A stretch of DNA of 6,062 nt, taken from positions 1 through 6,062 of the forward strand of contig CAMBMC010000158.1 of NCBI GenBank assembly GCA_945868555.1, in the 5' to 3' direction. This document shows, piece after piece, positions 1 through 5,938 of this stretch; position 1 is the first letter of the stretch; every line of letters begins with the position of its first letter. Source of the DNA: Chitinophaga pinensis. GTDB taxonomy: Bacteria > Bacteroidota > Bacteroidia > Flavobacteriales_D > Crocinitomicaceae. The notes under the pieces are model-generated. The model was given only the letters and a program-made list of their open reading frames with translations. It made no database searches and had not been told where the DNA came from. The translations under genes and the position numbers were made by a program.

Positions 1-87
1 GTTTTCAGACGCGATAAGTTCAATGCCATGAAGTTGGCGTTGTTTTTCTTCTTCGATCAAATCGAAAATTTCCCGATCCTGATTCAT
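1..87 (-). CDS. glyA: Serine hydroxymethyltransferase, N-terminal fragment (cut by window edge)
   Basis: The reverse complement from 87 down to 1 reads 29 codons starting MNQDREIFDLI and ending HGIELIASEN. The closing IELIASEN is the signature start of serine hydroxymethyltransferase (GlyA), and the preceding charged helix (DLIEEEKQRQ) also fits the family. The rest of the roughly 420-residue enzyme lies outside the window. GlyA is a cytoplasmic, PLP-dependent enzyme that interconverts serine plus tetrahydrofolate with glycine plus 5,10-methylene-tetrahydrofolate. The PLP lysine and other catalytic residues cannot be seen here. The start ATG (85-87) lies 9 bp after the stop codon of the epimerase gene, so glyA may be the distal gene of the leftward run, although it could also have its own promoter inside the epimerase gene. 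Identity rests on a short but very characteristic stretch. Confidence 0.88.
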   Translation of the reverse strand, partial: MNQDREIFDLIEEEKQRQLHGIELIASEN

Positions 88-96
88 AGTGTGTTC

Positions 97-1020
97 TTAT
101 TTAGAATGATTTGTTGTGTAAATAAGTTGCAGTCCTTCTCCCAAAGATGTCATTGGGCGGTATCCCGTTAAACCAAAGAGTTTATCGGAACTACCTACAC
201 GACGCTCAACCTCATAGTCATAACGATTCTTAGGTGCCTCAATGAAATGAATTTCCGAAGAGGAATGTGTGATTTCTTTGATTTGTTCTGCAAGGTCGAG
301 GATAGACCATTCCGCTTCATTGGCGATATTCACAATGTGACACCCTTCGAGGTGCATCAGACGAATACACGCTTCAACGGTATCGTCAATATATGTAAAG
401 TCACGAGTTTGTTTTCCAGTCCCAAACACTGTGATTGGCTCATTTTTACTCGTTTGCTCAAAAAATCGAGGTACAACCATGCGGTTGTCTTGATTCGGCC
501 CGTAAACATTAAAGAAACGCAAGGAAACTACATTCAATCCTTTTTCTTCATGGTGAGAAGCCAGATAAATTTCGTTGTAGCGCTTCGCCATGGCATATGA
601 CGTGTGCGGATCCACGAGCACTTCCTCAGTGAGCGCTTTTTCTATAGCAGAATGGCCGTAAATCCCGCTTGTTGAGGCGTACATGATTTTCTTCACGTTA
701 TTTACATTGGCTGCTTCAATAACATTTCGAGTTCCAATCACTTCAACATCCATCGTTTCAACAGGATTGTCAGCGACGATGTCAACCCCCAAAACTGCGG
801 CAAAGTGAAAAATAATATCACAGTTTTTAGCGGCTTTCATGATCAGATCGGCATCGCGTACATCACCTTTGATAAATGTCACCTTGGAAAAGGTTTCCTT
901 ATCCAATTTGTTTCCACGCAATAAGGAATCGACAACAGTCACGGTATGACCATCATCGACAAGCCGTTTTGATAAATTGCTGCCAATAAAACCGGCGCCA
1001 CCTGTGATGAGAATATTCAT
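97..1020 (-). CDS. NAD-dependent sugar-nucleotide epimerase/dehydratase (extended SDR)
   Basis: This 307-residue protein is an extended short-chain dehydrogenase/reductase of the GalE / UDP-sugar epimerase type. Visible motifs are the Rossmann glycine motif GGAGFIG (residues 7-13), an acidic residue at the end of beta-2 that suits NAD (D31), the FHFAA segment (71-75), the active-site strand YASTSGIYG (114-122), the catalytic pair Y142-x3-K146 (SYAMAK), and a late RDFTYIDD motif typical of the sugar-nucleotide subgroup. Such enzymes act in the cytoplasm on UDP- or dTDP-sugars for surface glycans; the exact substrate and reaction (4-epimerase, decarboxylase or dehydratase) cannot be read from the motifs. 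Where GalE has Asn before the conserved GT (NNVNGT), this protein has Glu93 (DVEVIGT). The start at 1020 puts the glycine motif at the usual position; an in-frame ATG at 1029 (adding MKT) is also possible. The stop of the upstream peptidase gene is about 25 bp away, so co-transcription is likely. Confidence 0.88.
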   Translation of the reverse strand: MNILITGGAGFIGSNLSKRLVDDGHTVTVVDSLLRGNKLDKETFSKVTFIKGDVRDADLIMKAAKNCDIIFHFAAVLGVDIVADNPVETMDVEVIGTRNVIEAANVNNVKKIMYASTSGIYGHSAIEKALTEEVLVDPHTSYAMAKRYNEIYLASHHEEKGLNVVSLRFFNVYGPNQDNRMVVPRFFEQTSKNEPITVFGTGKQTRDFTYIDDTVEACIRLMHLEGCHIVNIANEAEWSILDLAEQIKEITHSSSEIHFIEAPKNRYDYEVERRVGSSDKLFGLTGYRPMTSLGEGLQLIYTTNHSK

Positions 1021-1045
1021 AGTTTTCATAAGTTCAAATATCGGA

Positions 1046-1819
1046 TTAATTTTTCTGAAACGTATATATTCTGCGGATTTCACTTAATTTATGTGTAATA
1101 GATTGATTTTCTGAATGTACAATGCCCTCATGGGTCAGCGAGTCTCTTCGCACACAACCTGATGCGTGTATGATACTCCCGTCATGACAGACAATTCCAA
1201 CATGAATGACTTTGTTTTGCTGATTGATAAAAAAAGCAAGGTCGTTTTCCTTAAGATCTTGAAAATCCACCACAGTTCCACATTCGGCTTGTTGGGAGGC
1301 ATCCCGAGGTAAATTGATGTCGAAAAAACGAAATATTTGTTGTGTCAATCCAGAACAATCAATCCCAAATGGGGATTTTCCGCCCCATAAATAAGGTGTA
1401 TTGAGGTAATGTCGAGCAGCATCACTGGGTGAGTGAAAATGTGTGTCTTCCATGCGATCAGAGATCTGGAATGTGTCGTTGCCAATATGAAAATTACCAT
1501 TTTGGCCAGCAGAAATATATGATCCTCGGTATGTCAGCTGTTGGCCCCATGGAGTATCGATCTTTTGTAAGAGTGCTGTCTGAAAACCAATGCCATCCAT
1601 CCAATGTTTCACTTCCTTCTCTGTCAAGAAACGAAGATGTTTCACGTCAACATATCCTGGGTAATTGTCAGTGAAAGTTGAAACTTTAGACCATGGAGCT
1701 CTCATTTCTTCAACAGTCACTATTTCTCCAAAAAGCAGCTGAGTGACAATTTCTGAAGCATCGCGATCTTCAGCGCGAACTGGACTAACACTAACCGAAC
1801 AGTAGGCGAACTTCAACAT
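1046..1819 (-). CDS. Cytoplasmic NlpC/P60 (C40) murein-peptide endopeptidase with N-terminal SH3-like domain
   Basis: The 257-residue protein has two parts. Residues 1 to about 65 form a bacterial SH3-like domain (VSPVRAE, QLLFGE, PWSKV, GYVD). A linker region follows, then an NlpC/P60 peptidase domain from about 130 to the end. The catalytic set is visible: Cys155 in FGIDCSGL, His206 in VIHVGI and His218 in IIHASG, with YLWGG (143-147) ahead of the cysteine as usual. Domain order and length match the YkfC-like group, which cleaves the gamma-D-Glu-to-diamino-acid bond in peptidoglycan peptides. No signal peptide is visible, since the N-terminus MLKFAYCSVSVSPVRAE goes straight into the SH3 fold. 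I therefore infer a role in recycling murein peptides in the cytoplasm rather than cutting the intact wall. Its ATG directly follows the stop of the DinB-family gene (TAAATG), suggesting translational coupling. Family assignment is firm; exact substrate is inferred. Confidence 0.9.
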   Translation of the reverse strand: MLKFAYCSVSVSPVRAEDRDASEIVTQLLFGEIVTVEEMRAPWSKVSTFTDNYPGYVDVKHLRFLTEKEVKHWMDGIGFQTALLQKIDTPWGQQLTYRGSYISAGQNGNFHIGNDTFQISDRMEDTHFHSPSDAARHYLNTPYLWGGKSPFGIDCSGLTQQIFRFFDINLPRDASQQAECGTVVDFQDLKENDLAFFINQQNKVIHVGIVCHDGSIIHASGCVRRDSLTHEGIVHSENQSITHKLSEIRRIYTFQKN

Positions 1820-2398
1820 TTAGTTTTTTGGAAATGATTTATGTTCAATGATGTTAAGTGCTTGTTGCATGTGCCGTTCATTGTGGTAAATGACAAACTG
1901 CAAGGCATCTCCAATACGTAGTCTTATGATTTGTGATATTGAAATTGGTACCTTCACTTTGCGCAGGTTAACTTCCTCCGCGTTGGTCAATATGTTCAAC
2001 AATTGCAGTTGATCTTTTTCAAACGCTTCGATATTCGCACCACTAATTAATGTTGTTTCAATCGTCGGATTGAAACTTTTTGGAGATTTCATTCGGCGCT
2101 TCACATTTTTTGCATTGCCCAACTTCATCGATTTCCAAGCAGACTTCCCTAGCGGTGACGAAATGAAAATGTCTTTCGGTTCACTGTAACGTGTAGTTTC
2201 AATGCGCTTAGAAAAAACGGGATGGTAATAGTTGGCATAAGCATTAAGATGAGCAAATACTTCAAGAATGGACCAAGAATTGGCGTCTGTTTTCCATCTT
2301 TTCTGCTGTTCAGATAAGTTGTTGAAACGCTGACGAAGCAGATCAATGTTTCGTTCAGTGATGGCGCGTAATTCGGTTAGTAGTTCTTTTGATGTCAT
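1820..2398 (-). CDS. DinB-family (DinB/YfiT-like) putative metal-dependent protein
   Basis: Starting at the ATG at 2398 the protein has 192 residues and reads MTSKELLTELRAITERN at its N-terminus. It fits the DinB/YfiT four-helix-bundle superfamily. WSILEVFAHLNAY (42-54) carries the first metal-ligand histidine, H50, and the C-terminal YHNERHMQQAL supplies H172 and H176, giving the complete three-histidine site. Known relatives are metal-binding proteins, some of them thiol transferases that use bacillithiol or mycothiol, but most members have no known reaction and none can be assigned here. There is no signal peptide or membrane segment, so it is probably cytoplasmic. An in-frame ATG at 2434 would add 12 residues (MERIIFEIAYIT). 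I prefer 2398 because the extra residues cover a perfect -7 promoter motif and domain alignment does not need them. It appears to be the first gene of the leftward run and abuts the peptidase gene with no spacer. Confidence 0.8.
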   Translation of the reverse strand: MTSKELLTELRAITERNIDLLRQRFNNLSEQQKRWKTDANSWSILEVFAHLNAYANYYHPVFSKRIETTRYSEPKDIFISSPLGKSAWKSMKLGNAKNVKRRMKSPKSFNPTIETTLISGANIEAFEKDQLQLLNILTNAEEVNLRKVKVPISISQIIRLRIGDALQFVIYHNERHMQQALNIIEHKSFPKN

Positions 2399-2415
2399 GG
2401 TAATGTATGCGATTT

Positions 2416-2423
2416 CAAAAATA
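2416..2423 (-). promoter_or_regulatory. Candidate Bacteroidota -7 promoter element for the leftward operon
   Basis: On the minus strand these bases read TATTTTTG, a perfect match to the Bacteroidota sigma-ABfr -7 consensus TAnnTTTG. It lies 17 bp upstream of the ATG at 2398, which would leave a short 5' leader. A TTTG that could serve as the -33 element lies at 2441-2438, but the spacer is only 14 bp, shorter than the usual 19 or so, so the match is only partial. Position at the head of the gene run is the main support. Confidence 0.4.
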
Positions 2424-2486
2424 ATCCTTTCCATTCACAAACCTTTAAGAATTGGACAATAATTGCAGGGAATCGCTAAAAAAAGA

Positions 2487-2515
2487 AGGATAAATGTTAC
2501 TTTCGTGCTTATCCT
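2487..2515. repeat. 7-bp perfect inverted repeat upstream of surE
   Basis: AGGATAA at 2487-2493 is repeated as its reverse complement TTATCCT at 2509-2515, with a 15-base spacer. It sits in the divergent intergenic region, 14 bp before the surE ATG. Arm-to-arm centre spacing is 22 bp, about two helical turns, so it could be an operator for a dimeric regulator. It could also form a weak AT-rich hairpin in the surE leader, or be chance. No run of T follows, so it is not a convincing terminator. Confidence 0.3.
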
Positions 2516-2529
2516 AGTTCTTGGAAGGT

Positions 2530-3291
2530 ATGCGCCCATTGATATTTGTTACAAACGATGATGGAATTTCATCGAAAGGGATTCGATCTTTAGTAAGTGT
2601 AGCTGAAGAATTTGGTGAAGTGTGCATCATTGCACCAGACAAGCCACAATCCGGAATGGGACATGCCATTACAGTAAATGGGATTTTGCGATTGGATAAA
2701 TCGAGGCTTTTTGAAGGGTTGAATGCATATACGTGCTCTGGTACACCAGTAGATTGCGTCAAGTTGGGGATTTACGAACTTTTAAAGCGTAAGCCAGATT
2801 TGATTCTTTCAGGAATCAATCACGGAGAAAATTCCTCAACCAATGTGTTGTACTCTGGTACAATGTCTGCAGCAGTTGAGGGGGCTATGGAGAACATTCC
2901 GTCTGTTGGATTCTCGCTTTGTGATCACAGTTCAGAAGCTGATTTTTCTGGTGCTCAGCATGTCGCAAGACAAGTGATCGCTGCCATGTTGAAAAATACA
3001 TTTCCCGCAAATGTCTGCATCAACGTGAACATACCGAAATTGCCACCAGAACAAATCAAGGGTATCCGAGTGGCACGTCAAGCTCATGCATTTTGGGAGG
3101 ATCGATTCGATAAGCGATTTGATCAATTTGGAAAACCATATTATTGGTTGACGGGTGAATTTATGAATCAAAATCCTTCGACGGATACTGATTTGCAAGC
3201 GCTGGAGGACGGATACGCGAGTTTGGTACCAACGCAATTCGATATGACGGCATACGCAGTAATGGATGAATTTAAAAAATGGAACTTATGA
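2530..3291 (+). CDS. surE: 5'/3'-nucleotidase SurE
   Basis: The 253-residue protein matches SurE in length and motifs. RPLIFVTNDDG at the N-terminus carries the metal-binding D10 and D11, S41 lies in QSGMGHAIT, YTCSGTPVDCV spans 67-77, and SGINHGEN (94-101) supplies N97, followed by VLYSGTMSAAVEG. SurE is a cytoplasmic, divalent-metal-dependent phosphatase that removes phosphate from 5'- and 3'-nucleoside monophosphates and, in some species, short polyphosphate; it was first linked to stationary-phase survival. All metal ligands I can place are present. The ATG at 2530 begins the fold at the usual point; an in-frame TTG at 2521 would add only MEG and is less likely. SurE is the first gene of the rightward run. 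Its TGA overlaps the next ATG (ATGA, 3288-3291), which points to translational coupling. Confidence 0.95.
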   Translation: MRPLIFVTNDDGISSKGIRSLVSVAEEFGEVCIIAPDKPQSGMGHAITVNGILRLDKSRLFEGLNAYTCSGTPVDCVKLGIYELLKRKPDLILSGINHGENSSTNVLYSGTMSAAVEGAMENIPSVGFSLCDHSSEADFSGAQHVARQVIAAMLKNTFPANVCINVNIPKLPPEQIKGIRVARQAHAFWEDRFDKRFDQFGKPYYWLTGEFMNQNPSTDTDLQALEDGYASLVPTQFDMTAYAVMDEFKKWNL

Positions 3292-3596
3292 ATTTGAGGA
3301 ATTGGTCGATTGCACATACGAAAGGATTGATTTTAGGATTGTTATCTCCTTTAATTTTTATACCTATTGTGATTTTCATGTTGAGCTGGGTACAGAATTT
3401 TCAGTTCCAGCAAATGTGGCACATGTTCACCTTGGATCCTATGACGCGAAGCAAGATCATCTCGATTGCTATTATTTCAAATTTAGCTTGGTTTTATACC
3501 TTCTTGAATCGCGAAAAGTATGGAATTGCTCTGGGGGTCATTGTTGGTACAATCTGTTTTTTACCCTATATCATTTACGTCAATTTTATCATGTAA
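3288..3596 (+). CDS. Small three-helix membrane protein of unknown function
   Basis: This gene encodes 102 residues and I recognise no family. Hydrophobicity shows three probable membrane helices: residues 13-33 (GLILGLLSPLIFIP), 56-73 (KIISIAIISNLAWFYTFL) and 79-98 (YGIALGVIVGTICFLPYIIY). They are joined by a loop rich in Q, W and M (34-55) and a short basic turn NREK (74-77). Helices 1 and 3 each contain a proline. There is no cysteine pair, catalytic motif or long soluble domain, so an inner-membrane accessory role is more likely than an enzyme. The start at 3288 overlaps the surE stop as ATGA; an ATG at 3279 would add MEL and overlap surE by 13 bp. Its stop TAA is followed at once by the lpxB ATG. 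This suggests co-expression with surE and lpxB and possibly a link to envelope lipids, but that is inference. The frame is real judging by the junctions and the consistent membrane pattern. Confidence 0.8.
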   Translation: MNLRNWSIAHTKGLILGLLSPLIFIPIVIFMLSWVQNFQFQQMWHMFTLDPMTRSKIISIAIISNLAWFYTFLNREKYGIALGVIVGTICFLPYIIYVNFIM

Positions 3597-4736
3597 ATGA
3601 GCCTAGATACTACCCCGCGTAAAATTTACATGATTGCTGGTGAGGCCTCGGGTGACTTGCACGGGAGCAACGTCATTCGTCAACTTTTCGAAATGGACCC
3701 TTCATTAAAGGTTCGTTGCTGGGGCGGTGACCTCATGAAAAAAGAGGGTGGTGAGCTTTTCAAGCACATTAGAGAACTCGCTTTCATGGGCTTTCAGGAG
3801 GTACTCATGAATCTGCGAACGATCCTGCGCAACATGAGGCAATGTAAAGCGGATATTGTGGCCTTTCAACCTGATGCTTTGTTATTGATCGATTATCCCG
3901 GTTTCAATTTACGCATAGCAGAATGGGCAAAAATGAAAGGAATACCTGTTTACTACTACGTGTCTCCTCAAGTTTGGGCCTGGAAGCAATCCCGGGTCTA
4001 TAAAATTCGAAATGTGGTGGACCATATGTTTGTCATCTTGCCCTTCGAAAAGGCCTTTTATGAAAAATTTGATTATGAAGTTGAGTTTGTCGGACACCCT
4101 TTACTCGATGCCATTCAGCAGTATGAAGGGGAGCAAAGTGCGGGAAAATTTATCTTGAGAAATGGCTTGTCAACAAAGCCGATCATTGCAGTTTTACCCG
4201 GAAGTAGGCGGCAAGAGATTGCTAAGAAGCTTCCTGTGATGTTGAAATCGGTGGAAAAGATTTCAGATTATCAAATCGTTGTAGCTGGAGCGCCCAGTAT
4301 GGATGAATCCTATTATGCCGAGTTTTTACCTGAAAACACAAAAATTGTTTTTGGACAAACGTATGACCTTCTCGCAAATTCAGTGGCGGCCATAGTGACT
4401 TCAGGAACGGCAACATTAGAAACAGCCTTATTTAAAGTTCCTGAGGTGGTGTGCTATAAAAGCTCTCCTGTATCTTATCATATTGCCAAAAGATTGGTGA
4501 AAATTAAATACATTTCATTGGTCAATCTCATTATGGACCGTGAAGTAGTGAAAGAATTGATCCAAGGAGATTGTACCGCAGAGAAAATTCGACATGAGTT
4601 AAATCGAATTTTACCGGGGGGTGAATCAAGAAGTAAAATGGAAAAAGATTTTACTGAACTCACACAAATTCTTGGTGGGGGAGGCGCGAGTAAAAAAGTT
4701 GCACAATACTTGTTGAAAACTATTCCTAAGGCCTGA
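3597..4736 (+). CDS. lpxB: Lipid-A-disaccharide synthase LpxB
   Basis: The 379-residue protein has the usual LpxB length and the family's landmark motifs: IAGEASGDLHG (13-23), the MGFQEV segment (64-69), LIDYPGFN (97-104, with D99 matching the essential aspartate region), YYVSPQVWAWK (120-130), FVGHPLLD (164-171), LPGSRRQEI (200-208) and TSGTATLETALF (268-279). LpxB is a GT19 glycosyltransferase at the inner face of the inner membrane. It joins UDP-2,3-diacylglucosamine and lipid X to form the beta-1',6-linked tetraacyldisaccharide 1-phosphate and releases UDP. Its presence shows a lipid A-containing outer membrane. The gene starts directly after the stop of the small membrane protein (TAAATG). 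The last 30-40 codons contain a run of six G (4616-4621) and one of five G (4677-4681), but the frame stays open to a normal C-terminus. No key motif is missing. Confidence 0.96.
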   Translation: MSLDTTPRKIYMIAGEASGDLHGSNVIRQLFEMDPSLKVRCWGGDLMKKEGGELFKHIRELAFMGFQEVLMNLRTILRNMRQCKADIVAFQPDALLLIDYPGFNLRIAEWAKMKGIPVYYYVSPQVWAWKQSRVYKIRNVVDHMFVILPFEKAFYEKFDYEVEFVGHPLLDAIQQYEGEQSAGKFILRNGLSTKPIIAVLPGSRRQEIAKKLPVMLKSVEKISDYQIVVAGAPSMDESYYAEFLPENTKIVFGQTYDLLANSVAAIVTSGTATLETALFKVPEVVCYKSSPVSYHIAKRLVKIKYISLVNLIMDREVVKELIQGDCTAEKIRHELNRILPGGESRSKMEKDFTELTQILGGGGASKKVAQYLLKTIPKA

Positions 4737-4757
4737 ATTAAAGCCAATCTCAACAGC

Positions 4758-4765
4758 TAATTTTG
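4758..4765 (+). promoter_or_regulatory. Possible Bacteroidota -7 element before the SpoIID-domain gene
   Basis: TAATTTTG matches the TAnnTTTG consensus exactly and lies in the 33-bp gap between lpxB and the GTG start at 4770. No TTG or TTTG stands at the expected -33 distance. The start codon lies only 4 bp downstream, so transcription from here would give a nearly leaderless message. The site may be real or a chance match in AT-rich sequence. Confidence 0.25.
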
Positions 4766-4769
4766 TTTC

Positions 4770-5936
4770 GTGCGCATTCTATTTGCCATATCCTTTCTGT
4801 TCGCGACATTTTCATATGCGCAACAAATGAGGATCGGGGTCTTCCGCGACCATGATCTTCAAAGGATAATGTGTGCGTACAATGAAGGGAGCTACTCTGT
4901 ATTTGCAGACACCTTGAATGTTGGCGCAATACTTCCCAATGAATTTGTTGAAATATCGGTTACACAGGGAAAGGTATTACTGAAAAAAGGCGCAGTTGAA
5001 TTGGGTGTTTTTGATCGAATTGTCATACAGCAAAATGATCCAAGAAACTCCTTGGTTCTTGCCTCTAAATCACCATCCTTGAAGCAACGAAAGTATGTCG
5101 GAGACTTTGAAATCTCATGCACTGGAAAGGAATTGACCGTCGTCAATCTCGTTGAGTTGAATGATTACCTGGATGGGGTAGTCGAATCGGAGGGAGGCGG
5201 TGGAGCCCATTTGGAATATTACAAGGTTCAGGCCTTAATCAGTCGGACCTATGCGCTCAAACATGCGGGAAGACATGCAAAGGAGGGCTTTGATTTGTGC
5301 GATCGAGTGCATTGTCAGGCGTATCAAAACATGCTTCGGTATTCCACACTGATTGACACGGCCGTGCAACAAACGACAGGATTGGTGATTGTTGACGATA
5401 AAGGAACAATGATTGAATCTTATTTTCATGCAAATTGCGGAGGACAAACGTGCGAGCCACAATACATTTGGAATGAAGAAATACCGTATCTCAACTCTTT
5501 TATTGACACGTTTTGCATCTACACAAAACAGGCGACATGGGAGAAACGCATCAATAAAAATAAATGGAGTAATTTCTTGGAATCAAAATACAACTACCCC
5601 GTTTACGACAGTGCCTTTGCGTCAATGATGTACACATTTAATCAGCCGCAGCGAAAAGCATTTTACATACACCCATCTCTTGGCATTCCACTTCGTGATT
5701 TGCGGGAAGAGTTTGGATTAAAATCAACATTTTTTAGCTGTTATCCAGAAGGAGATGAGGTGGTATTGCGCGGCCGTGGTTTTGGACATGGGGTAGGACT
5801 TTGTCAAGAAGGAGCGATGAAAATGGCGAAATCTGGTTACACCTTCGATCAGATCATTACCTTTTATTTTCCGGGTGCTGTGGTTTGCGATGAACAGGGA
5901 CGAAAATTTTTCAAGCAATCAGCTGAACGATTCTAG
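4770..5936 (+). CDS. Secreted SpoIID/LytB-domain protein, probable peptidoglycan lytic enzyme
   Basis: The 388-residue protein begins with a Sec signal peptide (basic R2, hydrophobic 3-14, likely cleavage after SYA at 17), so it acts outside the inner membrane. The SpoIID/LytB domain covers roughly 110-380. It shows YLDGVVESEGG (133-143), where E141 matches the catalytic glutamate of SpoIID, then YYKVQALISRTYAL (150-163), FDLCDRVHCQAY with C177 and C182 matching the family's metal-site cysteines, FHANCGGQT (219-227), and RGRGFGHGVGLCQEGA (334-349). SpoIID of Bacillus is a lytic transglycosylase acting on peptide-free glycan strands, while LytB-type members modify amidase activity. This organism gives no hint of sporulation, so a general wall-remodelling role is inferred. 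The GTG at 4770 is chosen because the next in-frame ATG (residue 20) would remove the signal peptide. It follows lpxB by 33 bp and ends 2 bp from a convergent gene. Confidence 0.9.
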   Translation: MRILFAISFLFATFSYAQQMRIGVFRDHDLQRIMCAYNEGSYSVFADTLNVGAILPNEFVEISVTQGKVLLKKGAVELGVFDRIVIQQNDPRNSLVLASKSPSLKQRKYVGDFEISCTGKELTVVNLVELNDYLDGVVESEGGGGAHLEYYKVQALISRTYALKHAGRHAKEGFDLCDRVHCQAYQNMLRYSTLIDTAVQQTTGLVIVDDKGTMIESYFHANCGGQTCEPQYIWNEEIPYLNSFIDTFCIYTKQATWEKRINKNKWSNFLESKYNYPVYDSAFASMMYTFNQPQRKAFYIHPSLGIPLRDLREEFGLKSTFFSCYPEGDEVVLRGRGFGHGVGLCQEGAMKMAKSGYTFDQIITFYFPGAVVCDEQGRKFFKQSAERF

Positions 5937-5938
5937 GT

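Noticed and set aside
247..600. Plus-strand open frame of 117 codons opposite the epimerase gene
   Set aside because: It lies wholly antisense to a gene with clear family motifs and its product has no recognisable pattern, so it is a shadow frame.
2521..2529. TTG start for SurE at 2521
   Set aside because: It adds only MEG before the conserved RPLIFVTNDDG. The ATG at 2530 is the better start codon.
3266..3622. Plus-strand open frame of 118 codons overlapping the end of surE and the membrane protein gene
   Set aside because: It competes with the frame that has clean ATGA and TAAATG junctions and three membrane helices. Its own product is aromatic- and cysteine-rich without any pattern.
4616..4681. 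Runs of six G (4616-4621) and five G (4677-4681) near the 3' end of lpxB, possible slippage or phase-variation tracts
   Set aside because: The tracts are short, the frame is intact to a family-typical length, and they encode normal Pro-Gly-Gly and Gly-rich residues. Switching an essential gene would be unlikely.
4737..4769. Possible terminator between lpxB and the SpoIID-domain gene
   Set aside because: No inverted repeat with a following T-run is present in the 33 bp, so read-through from lpxB remains possible.
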